NCBI GenBank assembly: GCA_003254905.1
Contig: QANU01076928.1
Coordinates: 521,207-585,206 of the forward strand
Length of the DNA stretch: 64,000 nucleotides
DNA from: Nissolia schottii
Lineage: Eukaryota > Streptophyta > Magnoliopsida > Fabales > Fabaceae
Direction of reading: 5' to 3'
Shown here in pieces: positions 49,201 through 60,226 of this stretch. Within the stretch, counting starts at the first letter, position 1. Each line of letters starts with the position of its first letter. The position numbers and the translations under genes are program-made. The notes under the pieces are model-generated. The model did not search any database. It saw only the letters and a program-made list of their open reading frames with translations, and had not been told where the DNA came from.

Positions 49201-52089
49201 TCTCTAATGACACGTTTGTATGTCTTGTGTGAAAAAAATATTGGTGCAAGGGTAACTGATATCATTTGTTCATTGGCTAATGTAATTTCACTTGTCTAGA
49301 AAGTTGTATCTACCACTTTTGGTCCTCTTTTTATAAATTATCAAAGATTTGTTCTTCTTCATGAATCTTGATGCTATAAATTGTCTGTGGGAATGACATA
49401 TATGTGAGCATGATGCGAAGAAGCAAACTCAGTCATTTTGTACGGAGCCTGATAAATCTCTCTGTCAAATGCCAGGGAAGATTGGCAGTGGGAGGATCTA
49501 GTGGTGCGAACCTCATGTACAAATCACTTACTAGAATGGTCATTCTTAGTGTTTCTTTATCTTTCAAGGTGTCTTTCTGACTTTTTATTTTTCTTCTGTC
49601 AGAGATATGATACTCTAATGATTACAAACAGAATGAATTTTTTCTACTGGTATTCTTTGTTTTTACTTTTGGACTCATGAGAATAACTGGTTGATTGTTG
49701 TAACATAGGACTTGCTGGAGAGTACAGTATCTTCCATGAATAAAAGGGGTAATTTTCTTCTGGCAGTTGGCTCTCCTTTTGGGGTCCTGTCACCTACTCA
49801 CTTCTTTAACAGGTATTATTATTTTTTGTCTGGCTAAAAGAAGAAAAATGAAAGATTAAAAAAATTTGTAAGCTGCTTCCAAAATGTTTAAACACTCCTC
49901 TCACTGTAAATTAGTTTAAACACTCAGATGTAACATGTGCTTTATCATTTTCTGTCAAAAATATTTCCATGAACTTTCAGGATCAACTGTGTGTTGTTGA
50001 GTTGTACAGGCAGCTATTTTGTCTCTAATGCTGCGGTGAAGTAGATATCAATGTTTCACATTTTTTTTGTCATTCTGTCTTTTGATTTGGTTGCTTGCTT
50101 GAATCAGTATATCAGTAGGATGCATTGCAAACTGCTATCCTCCTAATTCATCAGATGGATCATTGCTGATGGCCGACATACGCAGTCTTCCTGGTGTGAG
50201 CCATTTATCTGTTGCATAATCAATTCGCCATTTGTGTAATTGGTTCTGGTTCAATTTTGACACACTTTATCTGCCAGGAATGGAAGGTAGCCCAGTTTTC
50301 AGTGATCATGCATGTCTTACTGGTATCCTCATCAGACCATTGCGGCAGAATACAAGTGGGGCGGAAATCCAGGTGCCTCAAATACATCCGCCTCTTTGTA
50401 TAAATTATCTAAACCTTCTAAAACTTTTACTCATCATGCGACACTCTAGCTTTTGGTAACAGCTGGTGATTCCATGGGAAGCCATTGTGACTGCTTCTAG
50501 TGGCCTGTTGCGGAAGTCGCCTCAGAACACTGTGGAAGGGTTATACAATCAGGAGGCAAATCCTTATGTTGAGGGAAAGGAACCTTTTATTGATACTGAC
50601 AAGTTAGACGTAGCGTCTAGGAATGAACACAAGCAATTAAGTTTCGGTAGCTCCTCACCATTACCAATTGAGAAGGCAATGGCTTCCATCTGTCTTGTCA
50701 CTGTCGGTGATGGGGTATGGGCATCTGGCGTTTTGCTAAACTGTGAAGGTCTCATACTTACAAATGCCCACCTGTTGGAGCCATGGAGATTTGGCAAAAC
50801 ACATGTAAGTGGTGGAGGACATGGAACTAGCTCAGAAAAACTTCCCTTCATGTTGAGGAGAGCTACATCTCTTGGCAATGGAATTGAGTGCAATCAAGAG
50901 ACTCAAACTTCACCGACAAAGATGGCTATTCTTTATCCTTTTGCTACCAACGAGCAGGACGGATATAAGTTGAATCCAACTTACTACAATCATATTAACC
51001 TACGCATCCGTCTTGATCATGTCAAACCTTGGGTCTGGTGTGATGCTAAAGTACTGTATGTCTGTAAAGGACCGTGGGACGTTGCCTTACTGCAGCTTAA
51101 ATCTATTCCAGATAAGCTTTCGCCTATTGTAATGGATTTTTCAAGGCCGTCCACAGGATCAAAGGCATATGTCGTTGGCCATGGATTATTTGGCCCTAAG
51201 TGTGGTATGTCCTTTGTTATTCTCGACTTATGCAGCTACGCCATATGTTATTTTTGTATGATAATTTTTTGTCTATTACTTTGTTTAACCTTGGAAGTCA
51301 TCTATTTTCATCAGGTTTCTTCCCATCTGTTTGCTCTGGTGTGGTAGCAAAAGTGGTTGAAGCAAAGACTCCTCAATCATATCAGTCCATTCAAGTGGAG
51401 CACATGCTCACCCATGGACAATTCCCAGCGATGCTCGAAACAACAGCTGCTGTTCATCCTGGTGCTAGTGGCGGTGCTGTTATCAATTCAGATGGTCACA
51501 TGATTGGCCTGGTTACAAGGTGATGCCACCAACTTTTATGTATAATTAAAATTACAAGCTTATCCTATTCCAGCATATAAAAAAACCACATGATTGTAGA
51601 TTAAACTTTGCTATTTAATTATAACATGTGATGTTTTTTGACACAGCAACGCAAGGCATGGTGGAGGAGCGATAATACCTCATCTTAATTTTAGCATTCC
51701 ATCCGCAGCTTTGACGCCCATCGTCAAGTTCTCGAAAGGTGTGCTTTTAGAGTACTTGGTTTCAGCAAAACTTCAATTTTTTTCTTTTCTACACATCTTA
51801 TGATATTGGATCTTGTACTGCAGATATGCAGGATTTATCAGTTCTACGGATTCTAGACGAACCGGACGAATACCTTTCATTGGTATGGGCATTGATGCGG
51901 CCGTCGTCCCCCAAGCTTCATCCTGTTCCTGATCCACCTCAGTCTCTTGTAGACATCAAAGGCAAAGAAGAGAAGGGTTCTCGGTTTGCCAAGTTCATTG
52001 CTGAAAGAAAGGATATTTTCAATGGGCCATCATCTCATATTGGAAAGAGTAGGGTGCTTTCTAAGGAAGTTATCCCTAGTAAGCTATGA
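46291..52089 (+). CDS. DEG15: Peroxisomal/glyoxysomal processing protease DEG15, 742 aa, 13 exons
   Basis: Trypsin-fold Deg/HtrA-like serine protease that removes PTS2 presequences from imported matrix enzymes such as malate dehydrogenase and thiolase. Joined exons: 46291-46356, 46444-46490, 46591-46768, 46880-46990, 48093-48236, 49476-49568, 49709-49812, 50108-50193, 50278-50372, 50463-51204, 51315-51519, 51647-51738 and 51824-52089. Phases agree; 2229 nt. The N-terminus ([27 protein letters not shown]) matches At1g28320 as I remember it. The catalytic triad is visible: His411 in [12 protein letters not shown], Asp514 in WDVALLQL, Ser607 in HPGASGGAV. The last three residues are SKL, a canonical PTS1, consistent with import into peroxisomes. 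The segments [10 protein letters not shown] and [10 protein letters not shown] lie in the N-terminal half, a degenerate protease-like region. Intron 4 (46991-48092) has gained a transposon. The 31-codon exon at 49476 is the least conserved and least certain. Confidence 0.94.
47372..47940. mobile_element. Non-autonomous DNA transposon, AAACTCG-end family, copy B (569 bp), in DEG15 intron 4
   Basis: Perfect 9-bp direct repeats ATGGCCTCT at 47363-47371 and 47941-47949. The left end is ATGGTTGTTAAACTCTCGAG; the right end, reverse-complemented, CAAGGTTGTCAAACTCGAGAG. Subterminal regions are dense in TAAACTCG and CGAGTTTA in both orientations, as in the copy at 37243-37998, but the interiors differ. 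No transposase. It sits wholly inside the 1.1-kb DEG15 intron and does not touch splice sites. Confidence 0.8.
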
Positions 52090-53613
52090 CCTCTGATGGA
52101 GTGATGAGAAAACATTGCTAATATAATGTGTTGTTGTGGAGGGTGCATTTCCCTTGTGATCTATAATTTTCGAGATTGGATTATGAGTGAAATGAAAGTC
52201 AAGGAAATAAATTCTTTATAGTCTCTAAAGTAATAATGCTTGTACTTTATTAGAATTCAAGACTGGTTTTTCATAAATAATTACCATCTTTGTGCATTTT
52301 CTCTAAGCTAGCAACAACTATTGCATCCACATAAATCTTTTACTTGTTCCGCACCATTTTTATGTTCAATTGCTTCTAGAAAAATTCTTGTATATATACA
52401 ATGCTAACATTTCAAATTTAGGAAAACTCAGTAATAAAATGTGATGTGTTATAATTGTATTCATGCAAGAATTTCTTCTTGTTCAATCGGTCCGGGTGTT
52501 CAATCTTTTTTACCCGGGTGGAATTGTTTGGACAATGTTAAGGTTTAATTTGAATTTGAAATGAAACTATGGATCATCTTATATTAAATATGGTCATGTT
52601 TTGTTATGTCATGAGAGAGAAAAATATAAAAATTTAAATTAGATCCTATCTATTTTAAAAGGATTTTATTTATTTAAAATTTTTATGTATTTTTCTCTTT
52701 TAATATGACTAAACATAATCATATTTAACATTAGAGAATTCATAAATCATATGTAGATTGGGTTGATCCGTTTAATTGTTAAATGGTGGTGGATTAAAGT
52801 AAAATCAATTTATTTTTATCACGATCTCCTAAACTTGAGCTAAATGGGCCAATTCATTTACCATCTCCTTTTCTTAAAATGGCAATAATCCATAGATATG
52901 GTTGTCTACTAAATAAGCTTACACGTGATAGATGAATGACTTGTTAAAACATTTGGTTAGTGATTTGATTTTTAGTAATGTGTATAAAATAAAATTTTAT
53001 TAGGAGAGATGCATTCACTTCAATTTACTTCAAATTTTAAGGGGGGATTAATCACTTTTAATATTAATGGTAGACACCGCTTGAACAATCAAAATTTATA
53101 GTTGTCCCATCCTTGAAACTGTGAACAGTGAGGAGTATTAATATGTCCTACTAAAAATTTTCTTACATGTTAAATGAGTGTTGATTATTTTTAAGATTAT
53201 AAGACATCTTTTATATTTACTTTTACTTCATTGTATATTTAGTATGTAGAGGAATCTGTAGGTGAATTTTAAGGAGTATATATGATATATGATTGCCACG
53301 TTCTGTGACATTATGATCAATGTGTGTAATAGCCGATAGAATGCACTTCAAGGGCGTGGAGGTTCTTCATCATTGCTTATAGAATCTTCAGGGCATGCTG
53401 TCTCTTTTAGTGTATATATGCGTATGTGCTTTTCATCACATGCTTTCCCAATCACTTTCCAAAGCTGCCTTATCCAATTACAACAACTTGGTTGACATGG
53501 GAATTGAATTTGGATCATTGGTGTTGTGGTTATAAGCATCTTGACAACTCAACCTTTGCTTTTAGTGATTGACAACTAATCATACTATTAATCCTAGTGA
53601 ATCTTTAATTTTA
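52090..53613. other. DEG15 3' flank and intergenic DNA
   Basis: The first 200 or so bases are likely the DEG15 3' UTR. The rest is AT-rich with no recognised gene. Confidence 0.45.
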
Positions 53614-54062
53614 GGGTCTGTTTGACATGCCGAATATGATAAAGACTGATAAAATAAATGTGAATAAGATAAAACCTGATTAAATTAATACAACGTTTAG
53701 AATGACATAGAATAATGCCTGATAGAATAAATCAGTTTATTTTATTTGATTTTATTATTGTTATTACTATTATTATTATTATTATTATTATTATTTTATT
53801 AGTAGTGTTATTATTATTTATTATTATTATGATTAATATTATTATGAATAATAATAATTATTATTATTATTCCATTATTTTTTTTATCTATCACAATCTT
53901 ATCAAGTTTAATCTCATCCTATAAGCTAGATTAAATTATCTATTAAAATGATGGATAAAGATACTTTAATGGATTAATTTATCTAATTTAGTGTGTCATA
54001 TAAAGTAATAATAGACTGGTTAAGCTTATCTAATCCAGCCTAATCCGCGATGTGCCAAACGG
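53614..54062. mobile_element. Probable MITE with GTTTG-type ends, about 450 bp
   Basis: The left end reads GGGTCTGTTTGACATGCCGA; the right end, reverse-complemented, CCGTTTGGCACATCGCGGA. Terminal inverted repeats starting near G-T-TTG-rCA are common in plant MITEs. A long (TTA)n/(TTAT)n tract fills the middle (about 53755-53875). I could not define a target-site duplication, so superfamily and exact edges are open. Confidence 0.5.
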
Positions 54063-54476
54063 AAAAACAATATAAAAAAGTTTTCAAGTGTTTTCCATGC
54101 ACTAAAAATTTCAAAAACATTTTTTTTTAATCAAAACTTCCATTTTTTGCTTACTTAATTGTTCTTCAAGTTTACAAGCCAACGAGTTAAGGATTAGTTA
54201 CTGGACTTGCATCAATGAATTATCCGGTTGTGTAAAAAAAAGTTGTTCTACAAGTTTTGGCTGACAATTTTAACCTAGGACACGTTTTAAAACTTAAATT
54301 CAGGTAAAAACCAAGTATTTCTGTTGCAAATAATACCAACATCAAAGTTCAAGTGTGCTTTCATGAAGCTAGTGTGACACATTAATTCAAAATTGAACAT
54401 AGAGAAGGATGCTTTTAAGATAATGCACGTTTTTCCTTGGAAGTGCTTTTGTATTCCAATCTCTTTCCCCTTTTTC

Positions 54477-55803
54477 AGCATTGCATTTGAAGCAACTTGT
54501 TGTTCGCTGTTAGAATAAAATAATATTTAGAATATCTGGTGATTAATTTATATTTGCTTAGTTTGATATTAAATAGATTTTATTATTATGTTTAATTTAT
54601 GAATTTATTTTTAATACAATAAAATCTTTTAATGTATATGACTTTTGAAAGAGTAAGTGATAAAACTAATTATTTATTCTAATGTGATAATATTTAATTA
54701 GTTGATTGTGTAAAAATACTTTATACTATCAATTGATAAAAATTAAACTCTTAATTTATTGTCCTAAGTCTATAAATAAACATAACCTTATCATATTCTT
54801 GGAATATAAAAAAGAACAATATTTTTTCATTATCTTTTTTGTGTTTCCTTTTCTCGCTTTTTCTTTTATGTTTAACAATTCACTGTGTAAATTAGTGAGT
54901 TGGTTAAAGAAATTAGAAGAAGGCCTTCATCCTTACAAAAAGAGAATTACCAACATTGAATGCGTTATGGTTAAATTCTAAATCCGAGATCCATTTTCCA
55001 TAATGATGGGCTGAGATATCTACTACCCATCCTCACACAAAAAACTCGGCCCAACGTATTGGAGCAGAAGCCCAAAAGTTACACGATAAGTCAAGCGTTG
55101 ACATGTAACTGCTCAACCTTCGAGGGAAACATAATTGAACTTGCTTTCCTAAGACACCATATAAAGCATTATTGAGTTATGATGATCTCATAATGATATC
55201 ACAACTATGATTACTAAACATACCAAAGGACCAAACAGAACTCATTCAAGCATAATATATAAACATAAATCATAATCCTACTCAATGTATTCATTGTATT
55301 GTATGTTTTTATTCAATATTATCTCATATCACTCATACACTAACTAGAGTGTCAGAGTATTTTTGCAGATACTCCATTCTAGATCAAAACTCAAAAGCCA
55401 CGGTGTTTTTCAACATTGTGTTTGAAGCAACTTGTTGTTCATTGTTAGAATAAAATAATATTTAAAATATCTCGTGATAAATTTATATTTGTTTAGTTTG
55501 ATATTAAATAGATTATATTATTATGTTTAATTTATGAGTTTAATTTCTATTGTATAAGATCTTTTAATATATATAACTTTTGAAGGAGTAAGAGATAAAG
55601 CCAACCATTTGTTTTAATATGACAATATTTAATTAAATGATAGTATAAAAATACTTTATACTTTCAGTAGATAAAAATTAAATTGTTAATTTGTTGTTCT
55701 AAGCCTATAAATAAACATAACCTTATCATATTCTTCTTGGATTAGTAATAAAAGAGCAATATTTTCACTAGCTTTTTTGTGTTTCCTTTTCTCGTTTTTT
55801 CAT
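54477..55803. repeat. Duplicated LTR-like segment (two copies of about 390 bp)
   Basis: Copy one, 54477-54868, and copy two, 55411-55803, run in the same direction. Both contain TTTGAAGCAACTTGTTGTTC, TGTTAGAATAAAATAATAT, a TATAAATAAACATAACCTTATCAT block and TTTTTTGTGTTTCCTTTTCTC. TGTTAG followed downstream by a TATA block is LTR-like. The sequence between (TGTCAGAGTATTTTTGCAG near 55353) resembles the 3' part of plant LTRs. The match extends about 30 bases before TGTTAG in both copies, so this is not a simple intact LTR pair. A tandem or nested LTR remnant is the best reading. No gag or pol. Confidence 0.6.
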
Positions 55804-58620
55804 GTAAATTAGTGAGATTTAGGGGTGAACACGGGTTGTACCCAACCCACCAAACCAACACAATCCGACCACCTCGGGTCGGGTTATGGCGGGTCAGACC
55901 AGCCAGATCCGCTTGGTTAGACAGGTCGAGTCTCGGATTTGAACTCCTAAACCCGACCCGGACCCGCATATATATGGGAAATGCATGGAGCATGCATGTA
56001 CCAACCACCAATGAATCCATAAAAGCCTACTACTTTCTTGGACTATTAGACAGCTAACTGGTGCTACCTTTTTATGACCTCTGCTCCTCTCTGCATAATG
56101 CATATTAACCCACGTGAGCACTGCATATCAGCCCACGTGAGCACTGATTCCATTATATCATCTCATCACTTAAAGTCTTGAAACATCGTTTGTCTTGGCT
56201 CATTGACATTGACATTGACATTGCATTTTTTATTTTTCACCTTGTGTCGGCCCTCGATCCCTGACATTTTATGTTGAACGTTTTTTACCTTCCAAAGTCT
56301 AGAAAATTAAGGATTCAAGATTCCAAGTTGAATGTTTAAGTGGAGTGTTAACTTGAAACCTTGCTTAATTAAATAAATAAGTGTCTAATTACCTGAACCA
56401 AATATGTGTTGGTACAACTAACAATTTTTTCCAACATTATTTACTTACATCATGATTAACCGGAAATAAATTATTTGTTAAACATGCTTTGTAACCTTTA
56501 CCTTAGAGCTTCAAATTACCCTTGAAAATGAGCATCATCCGTCACTCGTGTGGGAGATAAAGAAAAAATGGTACATAGTTATTTTGCCCATAAAATTAAA
56601 GGCCAAAATGAAGACAGGGTACTACGTACAGCCTTATTTCATGGATTGAATGTGGCTGTGAAAACTCTGTCAGGGGACAACTTTCCTTAGATTGTAGTCC
56701 ATGGAGTTGCTGAAATCATATTCAATGCTATTCAGGAAAATTCGTCTACAACTTACAACTGATCACTGCTCCACACATAGTTGAGGTGTAAGTAGCAAGT
56801 ATATATTAAGTTTTACAACATATATAGTTAACTCGGTACGCGATATGGGAACAACAACAAGTACGCGGTTAGTTTCAGTACTTGGTTGCCTTTTTTTTCT
56901 TTTTCTTTTTGTGTGTATGATTAAATTACAACTACCCTTTTAAAGAGGATTCGGTACACAATATGCAAAGCATGAAATTCGTTACACGGTATGATGATAA
57001 ATGAGAGAACATAACTATCTTGAAACGTGAAATGAGTGAGGGGGGATGCATGTATCTTGTCATTAGTCTTTTAGTTTTGGAGCATTGTCCTTTGGCTAGC
57101 GTGCATGACAAGCAAACGAGAAACAAAGAAAGAAAAGAAAAGGGCACTAATTCTATGCTCCGGCGCCATTGGCAATCTATATCATGTTTGATTATAATGA
57201 TCCATGGACCCACTTATTATTCCTTCATGCAATATATAATATACACCTAATTAGCCCCACAGATACAAACACCTAACACGACATGTCACGGGAGACAGAG
57301 ACACACTAGTTAAAAATATTTATAGAGCATGAACACCACACACACATATGTATAAAATTCAAGATCTATAATAATATTTGATATTTTCATTAGTGTTAAA
57401 CTATCATTTTTTTCAATGCTTTCTAAATCTTATGGAATATTCTAAATAGTTTCATGTGTAAATACGTACATATTAATTTTTCAAAGGTCTATATTATTGT
57501 AAATTATTTTAGTATTTAAAATATTATTTTGCTTGGACACGACTTAGATACAAGCCAAAAAACTTTTAGATATAACCGGACGCACGTGGGCACCGTAAAT
57601 CATAAACTTTTTATTTGGACACTTTCATATATGTGGGACATGAGTGTTGGACGAGTGTTCTCAAATATCAAAACATTATATTAGACACACGGACATGGAA
57701 GTCTCATAAGTGTACATGATACCTAGCTATGCTCTGGTTATATGCTGGATACTCAAACTTCAAGGACAAGTTTGTCAACAAAGACAAAGGGTTAAGCTGG
57801 TGTTGAAACATGGTCTCCAGGTTTAAAACTTGAGTGCATAATAATACAGCACGAGCACATCACTGGTGAAAGCGATAGATGAGTGTGTTACAATTCCATT
57901 TGATTTTTTTTTCCTTCATTTTTTACAGTTAATTTGTTAATTTTATGTTTTTTAAAATGTTATGACGTAAGCACGGAAAAACAAGAAAATCTTATTTATT
58001 TTTTGTTTTTATTATTTCTTACATAAAATTCTGATAAAAAGAAAACAAACTAAATCAAAGAAAAGAAAATAGAGACCACAGATTGTTCTCAAAACACTTC
58101 TATGAAAATTATTGGCTAATTGATATGCTATGCTACATTATGGATAATAAAACAAACAGGGCTAAAATCTTTGCCATGTGAACAGTTTTATTTTGATTTT
58201 AATCTTACACTTGAAGGAGTCTAATGCAATCTTAAAAGTTAATCAATGGAGAGGAAACTATTATAAAATCTATCTTAGAGGACCAAATATCTGTCGGTGA
58301 CACAATAGCAAACACATAATAGACATACTATCTTAAAATTGAGTAGTCTAATTTAATTCTGTAATATAAAGACTTTGTTATATTCTTAATCAAAATGGCA
58401 TTTAATATTTTTTTAAAAAAAATTGTTTATCGAAAAGAAAAAAAAATTGATTGATCATACAAAAATGCTTAATTAGAATGCCACATAATTTGGACAAGGC
58501 TTCTTGTAAGAGTTTAGGAAATTTATCATCAGTCTTTAAAGCATAGATATTCAAAGGTCTTGCAAGCAAGATTTTTATGATATGTATACTAGGTGAAAAT
58601 GTACTCATATTTAATATCTA
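55804..58620. other. Intergenic DNA with a truncated hAT-like end
   Basis: 55818-55970 is a GC-rich patch (GGGTGAACACGGGTTG, CGGGTCGGGTTATGGCGGGTC, CCCGACCCGGACCCGC) resembling the subterminal zone of hAT-type elements; no matching opposite end was found. CCCACGTGAGCACTG occurs twice at 56110-56145. The remainder to 58620 has no recognised gene. Confidence 0.45.
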
Positions 58621-58659
58621 ACAGCGACAACATTCCATAAATATATATAGGCCAAAGAT

Positions 58660-58679
58660 TGACAGAAGAGAGAGAGCTC
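58660..58679 (-). promoter_or_regulatory. miR156 target site in the 3' UTR of the SPL gene
   Basis: The + strand reads TGACAGAAGAGAGAGAGCTC, so the SPL mRNA contains GAGCUCUCUCUCUUCUGUCA, about 100 bases after the stop codon at 58780. The canonical SPL3-class site is GUGCUCUCUCUCUUCUGUCA; only one base at the 5' edge differs, opposite the miRNA 3' end where pairing matters least. Location in the 3' UTR rather than the coding region is typical of the small SPL3/4/5 class. It predicts cleavage or translational block by miR156 in juvenile tissue. Confidence 0.9.
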
Positions 58680-58779
58680 CTCACATAGAGCAATAGCATT
58701 AATTTGAACATGAATGATTCATGCCGAGACTTAATTTATTTGAATTAATCAGATGTTGCTTTAGTCTTAATGTGGCCTC

Positions 58780-60179
58780 TCATGCATTATAGTCAGTTGC
58801 ATTTTTGCGACGCCTCTCATTATGTCCGGCTAAACGCCTTCTACAACTCCTTTTTGATTCATCAAATTCTGATAGTTCATGGAACCTGAAAAGAAAAAAA
58901 ATCTGAAAGCTAAGTTTTATATACAGTTGTCAAGGGAAATTCTCTACACATTGAATTTGTTCTCATGAAGAACATTGATAAATGATCATTGGTTAATGAT
59001 AATTAATTTAGTGCTCTCTTTGTTTCAATATATCTATTTAAAATCAAACTACACACAAATTAAAGCACACAAGCAAAGCAAATATATTGGTAAATGTATA
59101 AAATTATATGAGTTGACAAAGTTATCATTCCATAAAAAAATTTAAAATTCTCTTTCCACTATAATTATTACTCTCCTCATATCTACTTATATTAATAAAT
59201 GTCCACTATAACTAGGAGTATAAACGGAACAAAAAAAATTAATGTTACCTAAATATTATGAAACCCTAAAATGTAAAAAATGAATAGATATAACGAAACG
59301 GAGTGAGTACTTTATACAAGGACAAGTTCAAACATTGGAGCTTATTTAGTTTATAGAAGAGACACGTTAAGAGATTTTTGCATATATATAATTCTAACAC
59401 GAGGTTTGTGCACATATTCACAATAAAAGTGTGTCTCATCAATTTTATTGATAATATACATTCACTTGTTTTTTGTCTAAAATTCTTACTTGGACTTTTG
59501 TCCAGAAATTCTTACCTGGACAAGTTTAACACCTCAAATTTAAACACACAATAAAAGTGAGTTATAAAAGTGAGTTCTTTCACTTTTATTGTGTGTTCTA
59601 TCAAATATTTTTTAATCTCATTGACTAAAACTCACTTTTATATAGTGTGTATATCCAAATATAAAGTGCTAGACTAAATCTAAGGAAGAATTTCTCTTTC
59701 TTTGTCTCATTTACTTTTTTTTAAATATGCCTGAATGTGTTATAACTGTATTTGTATAAGAAGTTTTCTAAATATACCTTTAACTAGAAGAGAAAAAGAT
59801 TTTATTAAGTACCTTCGGAGCTCACATCATGTATACTGGAAATCATAAAGATAAAAGAAAGAAGAGAAAAAAGACGTGTCTTGAAAATCGATAAGTAAAC
59901 GGTTGTTTGAAACTCATCTTGATGTGCCATCTCCATAGAGGATCTTCTAATTTTTTTTTATTTAAAAAAGGCAAAACCAATTAAAACATTGTGTTATATC
60001 AAATTCATGGTTGTACCGTAAAAAATAAAATAAAAATCAACTTCATGGATTAAAATCACGACTTCAAAGCTAAGTGACCAGTAAATACATATTTGACATT
60101 GGTTAACAAAAGTGTTACTCCTGTTTACCTTTCCTTTGTGCACTTTCATTTTTTGGCAAAGTGGAAGAGTGTGAAACCT

Positions 60180-60226
<47 letters not shown>

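Noticed and set aside
49476-49568. Possibility that the DEG15 gene is split or frameshifted between 48236 and 49709
   Set aside because: A 93-nt exon with good splice sites (GCCAG acceptor, AAG-GTGTCT donor) restores the frame and gives the family segment [12 protein letters not shown].
54706-54981. 91-codon frame MCKNTLYYQLIKIK
   Set aside because: Lies in the LTR-like repeat, AT-rich composition, not preserved in the second copy.
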